A stretch of 32,980 bases of DNA from Anabaena sp. UHCC 0204 (GTDB lineage Bacteria > Cyanobacteriota > Cyanobacteriia > Cyanobacteriales > Nostocaceae). Of this stretch, positions 16,820 to 24,095 are shown in pieces; the first letter of the stretch is position 1, and each line of letters begins with the position of its first letter. Made by a program: the position numbers and the translations under genes. The stretch is taken from NCBI RefSeq assembly GCF_009711975.1, contig NZ_VIKW01000001.1, positions 311,586 through 344,565 of the forward strand. The letters run 5' to 3'. Below the pieces are notes generated by a model. That model saw nothing but the letters and a program-made list of their open reading frames with translations, did no database searches and was not told the DNA's origin.

Positions 16820-18907
16820 ATGTTTCATCCTATTGATATCAGTAACATAATTAAATGTTGCCAAAACAATGTAGTTGGCAAAATGTTACCTGATGCTTTT
16901 TACATTCATATTTTAGCGTTACATACTCTTGACCCTTGGCTTCAGGAATATGAAAGCCGCGCTCGTATTGCTGTACCTCAAGCACAGGCGGCAACTTTAG
17001 TTAAATTTAGCACTAATAAACCGAAAATTTCCTATTTATTTTATCCTGATTTTGATACTGATCCTCATCCAGCTTTACAAACTAGTATTCAGGTTGATGT
17101 AGAAACTTTAGAAGTTGGTTATCGAGATTACAGTGACTCAGAAAATCCGCCTATTTTACACCGCAAAGAAACTTTTGTTTCCTCAGAATATCCCTTTTAT
17201 GAAGAGTTTGCAGCTTTAACTCGCGCTCAAGTAGCGTTAGGTTTACTCAATCATACTAGAGGGATTGGTACTAAGTTGGGCTGGGAACAACGGCTACAAG
17301 TTTATGGTGTGGAAGTTCAAGGACATCGCTTAATTCAACGGGAAAAAACTACTATAGCTACAACTATAGTTCCCAAAATAGACCGTCACAAAGCGGCAAT
17401 TATTCGCCCTGATTTGTCCCGTCCTGTGCGTTTAGCCCTAGAATCTAGCTTATTTAGCCCAGAAACTACCTTTTTTGATTATGGTTGCGGACATGGTGGA
17501 GATGTCACCCGCATTGCTGAACAGGGTTATACAAGTTGTGGCTGGGACCCTTATTACTCACCAGATACACCCAGGATAGCTGCGGATATTGTGAATATTG
17601 GTTTTGTGATTAATGTCATTGAACACCAAAACGAGCGCCGGGAAGCCTTAATAGAAGCTTGGAATCTCACTCAAAAGGTGTTGCTAGTAGCCGCCCAAGT
17701 ATTAATAGCTGATATTAAGCGTGGTGTAATTGCTTACGGTGATGGGGTAATTACTAATCGTAACACATTTCAGAAATATTATGAACAAGAAGAATTAAAA
17801 ATTTACATTGACCAAGTATTAGGAGTTGATTCAATTCCTGTGGCTTTGGGGGTTTATTTTGTCTTTCGAGATGAAGCTGAAGCTGAGTTATTTCGTGCTT
17901 CTCGTTTTCGTTCCCGCGCAACTACTCCCCGAATTCGTGGTTGTGTAAAACGATTTGAGGAACATCAGGAATTATTAACTCCGTTAATGAATTTTCTGAC
18001 GGAACGGGGAAGACTTCCCAGTAAGGGCGAATTATCTCAAGAAGCGGAAATTGCTGGGGAATTTGGGAGTTTACGCCGGGCTTTTAATGTCATTATACAG
18101 GCAACTGACTCGGATGAATGGCAGGCGATCGCAGATAAACGCCGTCAAGATTTGATGGTTTATTTAGCCCTGTGTAATTTTAGCCGTCGTCCTAGATTAA
18201 GACAATTAGCCCCCTCAGTTCAAGAAGACATTCTTGGTTTATATAGTAGTTATAAACAAGCTTGTTTAGATGCTGACCAAATGTTACGCAGTTTGGGAAA
18301 TACAGAACTCATTATCAAACGTTGTCAAGAAAGCAAAGTAGGTAAAAAATTACCGAATTCCCTTTGTGTTCACATTTCTGCATTACAAGCAGTTGATCCT
18401 TTACTCCGTCTTTATGAAGGTTGCGCGAGTAGGACTATTGGACGGTTAGAAGCAGCAAATGTGATTAAATTTCATCTCAAAACACCCAAGATTTCTTATT
18501 TATTTTATCCTGATTTCGATATTGATCCTCACCCAATTTTATCAAAGGTGATGACAATTGATCTCCGGGATTTGCACGTTACTTATCAAGATTATGATCT
18601 GGAAGATGACCCACCAATTTTACACCAAATAGAGGCTTTAGTTACTCCTGATTATCCCCAATATGAGAAATTTGCTAAGTTAACTCGTCAAGAAGAAGAT
18701 AGGGGACTTTTGGATAATTGGCGTAGTATTAGTCGTCTTTCTGGCTGGAAAAAATGTCTGCAAGAAAATTGTACTGTTCTCAATGGTTATAAGTTAAATT
18801 GGTGTAAAGATGCTGATCCATATAAATTAAAATTATTAAAAAATGCTGTTTACCATCGCAAAGTCGAAAGAGATAAAATTAATCAAGGTGAAGATTCAGA
18901 ATTATAG
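16820..18907 (+). CDS. DNA phosphorothioation-associated putative methyltransferase with duplicated flanking domain
   Basis: This 695-residue protein matches, from memory, the family annotated as DNA phosphorothioation-associated putative methyltransferase; its substrate is unknown. The central Rossmann-like domain (about 195-345) has the SAM-binding motif FFDYGCGHGGD (218-228) and GFVINVIEH (261-269). A helical region follows (about 375-485, with LTERGRLPSKGEL). Residues about 6-172 and 495-660 are two copies of one domain: both contain PKISYLFYPDFD followed by DPHP, both have a P-PILH motif, and both end in a G(W/...)-L-G-L segment. GAGG precedes the ATG by about 10 nt. No dnd sulfur-modification or restriction genes occur in the window. 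It converges with an M15-like gene 15 bp away. Confidence 0.75.
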   Translation: MFHPIDISNIIKCCQNNVVGKMLPDAFYIHILALHTLDPWLQEYESRARIAVPQAQAATLVKFSTNKPKISYLFYPDFDTDPHPALQTSIQVDVETLEVGYRDYSDSENPPILHRKETFVSSEYPFYEEFAALTRAQVALGLLNHTRGIGTKLGWEQRLQVYGVEVQGHRLIQREKTTIATTIVPKIDRHKAAIIRPDLSRPVRLALESSLFSPETTFFDYGCGHGGDVTRIAEQGYTSCGWDPYYSPDTPRIAADIVNIGFVINVIEHQNERREALIEAWNLTQKVLLVAAQVLIADIKRGVIAYGDGVITNRNTFQKYYEQEELKIYIDQVLGVDSIPVALGVYFVFRDEAEAELFRASRFRSRATTPRIRGCVKRFEEHQELLTPLMNFLTERGRLPSKGELSQEAEIAGEFGSLRRAFNVIIQATDSDEWQAIADKRRQDLMVYLALCNFSRRPRLRQLAPSVQEDILGLYSSYKQACLDADQMLRSLGNTELIIKRCQESKVGKKLPNSLCVHISALQAVDPLLRLYEGCASRTIGRLEAANVIKFHLKTPKISYLFYPDFDIDPHPILSKVMTIDLRDLHVTYQDYDLEDDPPILHQIEALVTPDYPQYEKFAKLTRQEEDRGLLDNWRSISRLSGWKKCLQENCTVLNGYKLNWCKDADPYKLKLLKNAVYHRKVERDKINQGEDSEL

Positions 18908-18922
18908 AAATGGAATCAGTTT

Positions 18923-19510
18923 TTATCTGCGTTCAATTTCTTTAGCTAATTTTATCCAATCTGTAATTCCTTTCTTTGTGGGTATTCCTGAGTTATTAAA
19001 TGTCCAAATATCTCGTTTGTGTTGCATTCCATAACTAATGTGAATTGGTTGATGGTTACTGTAAAAATATAGGGAATCGAAAGGTAGTTTTGTTTGTAAA
19101 ATCCATTCTACTAATTCTGTAGTCGGTAAGTCTATGATGATAAAATCACAAGCTGCTCCTAATCTATCACAGTAATATTTACCATTTTTGTTGATTTCAT
19201 AACTGATATGTTGGTCAAGATTGGGGGCTACGCGCCCATTTTTTTGACCTGTAATTGGATCTTTTTTCTCAAGATACTTTTTTAAGTCTGGTGAACAAAA
19301 ACCGTAGGTAAGCCGAAATCTTTCTCTACTAAAATAATCTATGATTGGGTCAATGATAAATTTAGTTAAATCCTGTAACGCCGGAATTACTTCTTGTATA
19401 TTTTGCGGATAGGGGTTGATATTTTCGGCATATTTATGATAAGTTTGTGTACAGGTGCAGAATTCTTCTAAACTAAGATATTTGCCTAATTTTAAATTGC
19501 TCATTTTCAT
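18923..19510 (-). CDS. Peptidase M15-like (D-Ala-D-Ala carboxypeptidase fold) protein
   Basis: The product of about 195 residues resembles the M15_3 peptidase family, whose members cut peptidoglycan cross-links or stem peptides. The N-terminal part (LSLEEFCTC...IDPIIDYFS...RLTYGFCSPDL) follows the family layout in which a helical start leads into an SGYRSP-like strand, here YGFCSP. Counting from residue 1 of a 196-residue reading, H102, D123 (RLGAACDF) and H158 (PIHISYG) fit the His-Asp-His zinc triad. The H-to-D spacing is about 21 residues rather than about 7, because of an insertion. There is no signal peptide, so a cytoplasmic role or a phage-like origin is possible. Starts at 19510 or 19504 (both ATG) are equally plausible. 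It converges with the methyltransferase. Confidence 0.6.
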   Translation of the reverse strand: MKMSNLKLGKYLSLEEFCTCTQTYHKYAENINPYPQNIQEVIPALQDLTKFIIDPIIDYFSRERFRLTYGFCSPDLKKYLEKKDPITGQKNGRVAPNLDQHISYEINKNGKYYCDRLGAACDFIIIDLPTTELVEWILQTKLPFDSLYFYSNHQPIHISYGMQHKRDIWTFNNSGIPTKKGITDWIKLAKEIERR

Positions 19511-19743
19511 CAATACTGAACGATAATCTAACTAGTAATTATATTGTAGCATTTGAGTAATTTTAGATGATTGGATTAATTACCAAGAGGTTAAAAAATG
19601 TGAATATATTTATAATTAAAGCTATATTTATGATTAAATTAAATCAACACTAAATTTAAACTCTATTTTCAATAATCATTTTGTCAGCAATATTTAATTA
19701 TATTTGGAATTTTGAATTGTTAATTATTAAGGTCTAGAAAGGT

Positions 19744-20313
19744 ATGAATGTTCAAGAACTCTTAGCTAGGTATGCAACAGGAGAAAGAAGCTTTAGCCGA
19801 ATTGCATTACCAGGAGCAAATCTACAAGGGGTAAACCTGGGTGGTGTTGATTTTGGGAGAGCAGATTTAAGAGGAGCAAATCTGACAGAAGCTTCTTTTA
19901 GCGGAGCTAACTTGAGTAAAGCTAATCTCCAAGGCGCAACTTTAGAAAGAGCGCATTTATCTGAAGTAATTCTCTGTGGTGCTGATTTAACTCACGCTAC
20001 GTTGACAACTGCTCACTTAAATGAATCAGACCTCAGCGGCGCATTGTTAAGTGGTGCTAACTTATGTGATGCTAATTTACACATGGCCTCAATTTCCTCC
20101 GCAAACTTACAGGGTGCAAATCTGAGTGGGGCGAAAATGGGAGGAGTGCGAATGTGGAAAGCTGATTTACAAGGTGCAGACTTGAGTGGTGCTGATTTAA
20201 GTGAGGCTAATTTGTGTGAAGTGAATTTAACCGGAGCTAATTTAGATGATACAGATATGAGTGAGACCTTTCTTACAGGCGCTATTATGCCTGATGGTAG
20301 TATTCATAGTTAG
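19744..20313 (+). CDS. Pentapeptide-repeat protein
   Basis: This 189-residue protein is almost wholly built of A(D/N)LXX pentapeptide repeats from about residue 23 to 180 (for example ANLQG, ADLRG, ANLSK, ADLSG), which fold into a right-handed quadrilateral beta-helix. Such proteins are very abundant in cyanobacteria and mostly of unknown function; some mimic DNA and inhibit gyrase. A short helical cap (MNVQELLARYATGERSFSRI) precedes the helix. There is no signal peptide or membrane segment. AGAAAGG lies 4 nt from the ATG. It is transcribed away from the M15-like gene across a 230-bp AT-rich spacer. Confidence 0.93.
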   Translation: MNVQELLARYATGERSFSRIALPGANLQGVNLGGVDFGRADLRGANLTEASFSGANLSKANLQGATLERAHLSEVILCGADLTHATLTTAHLNESDLSGALLSGANLCDANLHMASISSANLQGANLSGAKMGGVRMWKADLQGADLSGADLSEANLCEVNLTGANLDDTDMSETFLTGAIMPDGSIHS

Positions 20314-20363
20314 GGACTGCCAACTAAAAAAAATATCCAATTGTGTAGAAGGCAAGTAAAATT

Positions 20364-20402
20364 GGTTGACACTCTCAGGGCTGAAGCCACTGAGTTTTAC
20401 GC
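20364..20402 (+). mobile_element. Possible solo end of an IS200/IS605-family element
   Basis: TTGACACTCTCAGGGCTGAA at 20366-20385 runs into a hairpin (CTCAG/CTGAG with inner GGC/GCC, 20374-20394). This resembles, from memory, the conserved subterminal sequence of IS200/IS605 TnpB elements (TTGACACTCC followed by a hairpin around CTGAAG). No transposase or tnpB frame is adjacent, so it would be a relic. Confidence 0.35.
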
Positions 20403-20472
20403 TTACCGGCTGTTCGTATAATTTAAAGTTTGAACTGCTAAATAGTCAGAATATACACATTTTTAGTTAATG

Positions 20473-20590
20473 TAAGTAGGTGAACAGAAAAATCTAAAGG
20501 TATGTGAAGCAAAGCAAGCTGAAACTCTTTCCTCCTGCTCTCTGCTCCCCTAGCTTATCTCAACAACAATTTTTAACGCTCACCTACTTA
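20473..20590. mobile_element. MITE-like element with perfect 11-bp terminal inverted repeats
   Basis: TAAGTAGGTGA at 20473-20483 and TCACCTACTTA at 20580-20590 are perfect inverted repeats around a 118-bp non-coding unit. The right half (reading inward GCGTTAAAAATTGTTGTTG) is a sequence I remember as dispersed in Anabaena-type genomes. It ends 9 bp from the stop codon of the next minus-strand gene. Confidence 0.7.
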
Positions 20591-20598
20591 TCCTCTCA

Positions 20599-21030
20599 CT
20601 ATACTTGAGCAGGTTCTTTTGCTTTTTCCAACCACCGACTGTAATCCTCTTCGTTTCCTCCAAAAGATTCAACTGATACTTGTCTCTCTGGCATTGGTTG
20701 AAGTGGAGAATTTATAGGTGAATATTTGCAGTAACAAATTACAATCATATCAAAACCTATACCAACTGGAATATCAGGAGTGTAGGTTTCTACGTTGGTC
20801 ACTTCCCAATCGCTGAGGCGATAATGGGTTTTAGCTTCTGGATGGTGTGCATCAGCGAACTGATCAACACGGATAAACTCTGGTGGACGATATCCACGTT
20901 CTGGCAATGGTTCATCTGAACAATCATAATGTTCAGCTAAAGTTTTTGTTAAAGAACCTGTGTGAGCATATTTTCTTTCTTGCCAACCGGGTTGACGCTT
21001 TTCAGCCCGAAAAACAATCCACTTACGCAT
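20599..21030 (-). CDS. Hypothetical protein, function unknown
   Basis: I do not recognise this 143-residue, soluble, aromatic- and proline-rich protein. Its N-terminus (MRKWIVFRAEKRQPGWQERKYAHTG) and the segments DCSDEPLPERGYRPPEF and HYRLSDWEVTNVETY look like ordered protein, and the frame has no overlapping competitor. AAGGAG lies 8 nt before the ATG, and that same AAGGAG overlaps the stop codon of the small upstream frame, suggesting translational coupling. One short hydrophobic segment (GIGFDMIVICYC) could be a buried strand. It is flanked by MITE and relic sequences, which would fit an accessory gene. Confidence 0.65.
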   Translation of the reverse strand: MRKWIVFRAEKRQPGWQERKYAHTGSLTKTLAEHYDCSDEPLPERGYRPPEFIRVDQFADAHHPEAKTHYRLSDWEVTNVETYTPDIPVGIGFDMIVICYCKYSPINSPLQPMPERQVSVESFGGNEEDYSRWLEKAKEPAQV

Positions 21031-21035
21031 TATTA

Positions 21036-21170
21036 TTACTCCTTACCAGTATCAGTGTCATAATAGGACTGTGGAAATTCTGTTTTACCATCAAATACAC
21101 AATCCACAGGTAAAATATCATTGCCCGTTTTCTCTATATCAACCAGTTTCCAACCGTATTTCTCAGACAT
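21036..21170 (-). CDS. Small ORF (44 aa) or 3' remnant upstream of the 143-residue gene
   Basis: The 44-residue frame (MSEKYGWKLVDIEKTGNDIL then PVDCVFDGKTEFPQSYYD and a short tail) reads like the C-terminus of a real protein. Its stop codon overlaps the ribosome binding site of the next gene (GGAGTAA). It has no ribosome binding site of its own, and the frame is closed about 20 bp further upstream by TGATAA. It may be a small coupled gene or the truncated end of a larger one. Confidence 0.4.
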   Translation of the reverse strand: MSEKYGWKLVDIEKTGNDILPVDCVFDGKTEFPQSYYDTDTGKE

Positions 21171-21555
21171 TTCTATGGCTAACGCCACACTTCGTTATCA
21201 CAACAGTCTTCGTCGGCTGCTGCATGACGAGATTTATTATTTTTCTCGTCCGTCGTACCTTGATTTTGGCATATCTTTCTCAATGTTATTAAAGGTGTTG
21301 CATAATGGAAGTATGAATTAAGCTCACGCAAAGACGCAAAGGTAAGAGTTTTAAAAGTTAAAGTCAGAGAATTCATACCTGAATTCAGCAATGCCGCTTA
21401 ATTGGCGCGATCGCTTTTGTACTTGTTTTCCAGACAAATTTCCTCTATTGACACTATGGTAGTACCACTCTAGGATTATATCAACTCATATTAGTTCTAT
21501 AGTAGATGTATATTCAAGGAAAGTAGAACGGTAAAGTGATAAAGCAGCGTTAGTT
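21171..21555. other. Intergenic region with dispersed repeats
   Basis: This 385-bp stretch has no convincing gene. It holds CTCACGCAAAGACGCAAAGG at 21323-21342, a common nostocalean dispersed motif from memory, and a perfect inverted repeat GAATTCA-TACC-TGAATTC at 21369-21386. A HIP1 site lies at about 21408. The 3' part would contain the promoter of the ribbon-helix-helix gene, but no clear -35/-10 pair was found. Confidence 0.45.
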
Positions 21556-21726
21556 ATGACAGTGACAACTGATAAAACCAGAGTATCAACATACATAGAG
21601 CAAAAACTTAAAGATGATGCTGAGAAAGTAGCCAAGAACCAAGGCAGATCCTTGAGTAATTATATAGAACAGTTAATTAAACAAGATGTAGCTAGGGCAA
21701 AACGGGAAGGTGAAATAACGGATTAA
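21556..21726 (+). CDS. Small ribbon-helix-helix (CopG/Arc-type) protein
   Basis: This 56-residue frame has the ribbon-helix-helix layout: a short strand (KTRVSTYIE, residues 7-15), helix 1 (QKLKDDAEKVAKNQG) and helix 2 (SLSNYIEQLIKQDVARAK). Such proteins dimerise and bind DNA through the strand pair, often as antitoxins or plasmid-type repressors. No toxin frame is adjacent on either side, so it may be a solitary regulator. There is no good ribosome binding site before the ATG. It converges with the coiled-coil gene across a 10-bp-stem hairpin. Its short length would make it easy to miss. Confidence 0.7.
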   Translation: MTVTTDKTRVSTYIEQKLKDDAEKVAKNQGRSLSNYIEQLIKQDVARAKREGEITD

Positions 21727-21744
21727 GTCTTTATAATAATCACA

Positions 21745-21767
21745 ATGGCAGGTATTTTACCTGCCAT
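21745..21767. terminator. Stem-loop between convergent genes, probable terminator
   Basis: ATGGCAGGTA (21745-21754) and TACCTGCCAT (21758-21767) form a perfect 10-bp stem with a TTT loop between the stops of the ribbon-helix-helix gene and zacK. A strong T tract is missing on both sides, so termination may be incomplete. Confidence 0.55.
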
Positions 21768-21778
21768 GAACCAATCAA

Positions 21779-22858
21779 TTATTTAGTTTTTGCTTGGCTT
21801 TTTGCCTGTTCTAAAGCTATCTCTTTCATTGCTTGATAGGAATTGACATTTGAACTACCTTCAATAGCCTTAACAGCCAAATCCTGAACTTGTTTAAGGG
21901 CAGATTCTAATTGTCTGGAAAGATTTTCTAGTCGTGTTTGTTGATTAGTTATTGTTTGTTCTAAAGACTGTAATCTTTGCTCGTAAAAACGTTTTTGTCC
22001 TTCTACTTCCTTCGCATACAAATCTGATTTTACCTTAGCTTGGTAAGTAGCAATACCTTTACCTTCTTCTGTCGCTTTTTTAAGAGCAGTTTCTTTATCT
22101 TTAGGGAACGCTTCTACTTTAGCTTTCAATTCTGCAAATTCTTTTTCTCTGTCAGCAATTGTTTTCTCTTTTTCAGCCCATTCTTTTTCTGTTGCTTGTT
22201 TCTGTTCTTCCAATTGGTTATTTAATAACTTTCGTTCCTGCTCATATTCATCAATTGTTAACTTGCGTTGCAGTTCTAAATCATATTTATATTCTGCTAT
22301 ATCTCGTTGTCGAGTCCGGTTGAGATTTTCATTGCGTTCTTTAACAGTTAGTTGATGTTCTTCCTGTGCTTTTTTCCAGTTATTATTTAGTTCTAAAATT
22401 TCCTGAGCTAAAATTTCATAACGTTGACTGTACTCCTCCTGATACGCTTTTTCGTTATCTTCATAAGATTGAATCAAAGTATCTAAAATATCTTCAGAAA
22501 CTTCTAAGTTATGTAATTGAGCTAATTGGGAAACTTCTTCTTCGACAACTTGCTGAATTTCTGCTAATTTAGTAGCTTTTGTCGTTAGTTGTTCGGATAA
22601 TTCATTAGCAGCACTACCAAACCCTAGCTGAATATTAGCTAGACTTTGAATTGTATTATTCATCTTTTGTTGAATAGTAGTAGTTTGAGTCATAGCTATT
22701 TTAGGTTCTGGTGTAGTCTGTTCTTTAGGTGCAGCAGGTTTTTCTTTTGGTTTCTGTTCTAGTTGGTTTTTTAGTGCAGATTGCTCTTTGACTAATTCTT
22801 CATAAGCTTGGAGAATTTCGGCTTTTGTATTTTTATCAGTTGGTTTTTTTGCTGGCAT
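21779..22858 (-). CDS. zacK: Coiled-coil-rich cytoskeletal protein, ZacK-like
   Basis: This 359-residue protein is mostly coiled coil (about 85-340) after a Pro/Lys-rich N-terminal segment (about 36-55). It is paralogous to the preceding gene over its whole length. Shared landmarks are LANIQLGFGS (73-82), a YKYDLELQRKLTIDEYE block, an EKEWAEKEK block, AKVKSDLYAKE, and ALKQVQDLA near the C-terminus. In Anabaena PCC 7120 the adjacent pair Alr4504/Alr4505 (ZicK/ZacK) polymerises together into intermediate-filament-like structures and keeps filaments straight. I assign ZacK because this gene is second in the pair and the pair diverges from sphR, matching my memory of the 7120 order. AGAGGTG precedes the ATG by 6 nt. 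It begins 34 bp after zicK ends, so they form an operon. Confidence 0.72.
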   Translation of the reverse strand: MPAKKPTDKNTKAEILQAYEELVKEQSALKNQLEQKPKEKPAAPKEQTTPEPKIAMTQTTTIQQKMNNTIQSLANIQLGFGSAANELSEQLTTKATKLAEIQQVVEEEVSQLAQLHNLEVSEDILDTLIQSYEDNEKAYQEEYSQRYEILAQEILELNNNWKKAQEEHQLTVKERNENLNRTRQRDIAEYKYDLELQRKLTIDEYEQERKLLNNQLEEQKQATEKEWAEKEKTIADREKEFAELKAKVEAFPKDKETALKKATEEGKGIATYQAKVKSDLYAKEVEGQKRFYEQRLQSLEQTITNQQTRLENLSRQLESALKQVQDLAVKAIEGSSNVNSYQAMKEIALEQAKSQAKTK

Positions 22859-22892
22859 TATTCACCTCTAAAATCTGGAAATTTTCAAGTTT

Positions 22893-23879
22893 CTATTTAT
22901 TATTTGTAGAACTGTCAAAAGCTCTCATGGCTAAATCTTGAGCTTGTTTAAGCGCAGTTTGTAGTTGAGCAGCAATCCCTTCAACTTGTTCAGTTTGTTT
23001 GCTAATTGTTTCTTCTAGAGAGTTAATTTTTAGTTCATAACTCTGTTTTGTGGATTCCCATTCTTTTTCAAATAAATCGGATTCGACTTTAGCTTTTTGG
23101 CTAGTTTCCTTGATAGCATCTTCTCTAGATTTCTTAACTGCCTCTTCCAATTCTGTAGGAAATTTAGCAGCTTGTTGTTGATATTCCGTAAACAATTTTT
23201 GATTATCTGTGAGTATTTTCTCTCTTTCTGTCCAGTCTTTTTCTTTTTGTTGAATAGTGTCGGCTATTTCTCTTTCTAAATTGCGTTTTTTGCCTTCATA
23301 AGCATCTGTTGTGAGTTTACGAGTAGTTGCTAATTTATATTCATATTCTTCTGCTTCTTGTTGCCGCTCTTTTGCTAATAACTCATTATAAGTTTGCAAT
23401 TTGTCGGTAAATTCTATCTGTTCTTTTTGCCATTCTTTTCTTTTTGCGGCTGCTTCTTTTTCTATAACTTCTTTTTGATTAGCTGTATCCTGTTCTAGGA
23501 GCTTTAATTTTTCCTGATGTTCTTGAGTAAAAATATCTAAAGTATCAGCGACAATTCTAATTTGTCTGAGTTCTTGTAAGCGTTGTGTTTCAATTTCAAT
23601 AGATTGATTCAGTTCATCTAGTTTAGTATTTTCTTGTGCTAATTTTTCTGCCAGTGCATTGACAATGCTGCCAAATTCTAATTGTAAATCAGCTAAACCT
23701 TTAACAATAGTATCAATGGTATAGGTAGAAGCTGCTGCTAAAATTTCCTGGTTTTTTACCTTTTCAGCTTCTTCTTGTTTAGTAGCTATTTTTGTATCTA
23801 GTTTTTTCCTTTCTGTCCGAATTTGTTGAAAGGATTGTACCAGTTGTTGTTTGCTATCTTTAATTACACCCGTTGTCAT
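22893..23879 (-). CDS. zicK: Coiled-coil-rich cytoskeletal protein, ZicK-like
   Basis: This 328-residue, highly charged, cytoplasmic protein is predicted to be coiled coil almost throughout, with a short break around LADLQLEFGS (62-71), which aligns with the same segment in its downstream partner. No enzyme motif, signal peptide or membrane helix is present. ZicK of Anabaena forms heteropolymers with ZacK and is reported to contact MreB and septal proteins; function here is by homology and gene order (divergent from sphR). GGAAG lies about 8 nt before the ATG. A plausible promoter (23944-23972) and an overlapping LexA-type box (23927-23940) lie upstream, suggesting that the pair may be regulated by LexA. 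Confidence 0.72.
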   Translation of the reverse strand: MTTGVIKDSKQQLVQSFQQIRTERKKLDTKIATKQEEAEKVKNQEILAAASTYTIDTIVKGLADLQLEFGSIVNALAEKLAQENTKLDELNQSIEIETQRLQELRQIRIVADTLDIFTQEHQEKLKLLEQDTANQKEVIEKEAAAKRKEWQKEQIEFTDKLQTYNELLAKERQQEAEEYEYKLATTRKLTTDAYEGKKRNLEREIADTIQQKEKDWTEREKILTDNQKLFTEYQQQAAKFPTELEEAVKKSREDAIKETSQKAKVESDLFEKEWESTKQSYELKINSLEETISKQTEQVEGIAAQLQTALKQAQDLAMRAFDSSTNNK

Positions 23880-23926
23880 ATTTCCACTTCCTTAAATTAG
23901 CTAATTCTTCCTTGTTACCTTGTATT

Positions 23927-23940
23927 GGTACTTTTGTACT
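23927..23940. promoter_or_regulatory. Candidate LexA box at the zicK promoter
   Basis: GGTACTTTTGTACT matches the Anabaena LexA consensus as I remember it (RGTACNNNDGTWCB) at every specified position, and so does its reverse complement AGTACAAAAGTACC. It sits immediately downstream of the predicted -10 box, where a repressor would block initiation. The consensus is degenerate enough that about one chance match per 60 kb would be expected. Confidence 0.5.
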
Positions 23941-23943
23941 AAG

Positions 23944-23972
23944 AGTGTAATTTATAAATCTGCGGTTGTCAA
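23944..23972 (-). promoter_or_regulatory. Predicted zicK promoter
   Basis: On the minus strand, TTGACA (23972-23967) and TACACT (23949-23944) are 17 bp apart. Transcription would start near 23937, inside the LexA-type box and about 58 nt before the zicK ATG. Confidence 0.5.
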
Positions 23973-24095
23973 GATAATTCTGGAGACTACTGATATATAA
24001 CTTTACAATCAAACCAAATAGAAAGAAAATCAAAATAAATCTATGGTTGGTATGATTTATAATATACTAGGTTTTGTTATACACTTGCCAAATTA

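Noticed and set aside
18843-19034. A 63-codon plus-strand frame bridging the methyltransferase end and the M15-like gene
   Set aside because: It overlaps both genes in another frame, has no ribosome binding site, and its product looks like antisense translation.
16820-19510. Complete dnd phosphorothioation defence cluster
   Set aside because: No cysteine desulfurase, DndB-E or DndFGH-like proteins occur in the window; only the associated methyltransferase is present.
21179-21391. A 70-codon minus-strand frame
   Set aside because: It runs through dispersed repeat motifs and reads as low-quality sequence with no recognisable fold; no ribosome binding site.
23891-23920. Three 8-bp blocks at 11-bp spacing resembling a Pho box between sphR and zicK
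   Set aside because: Only the first (CTTAAATT, 7 of 8) and third (TGTTACCT, 6 of 8) resemble the cyanobacterial consensus; the middle one matches 4 of 8, so the array is not convincing.
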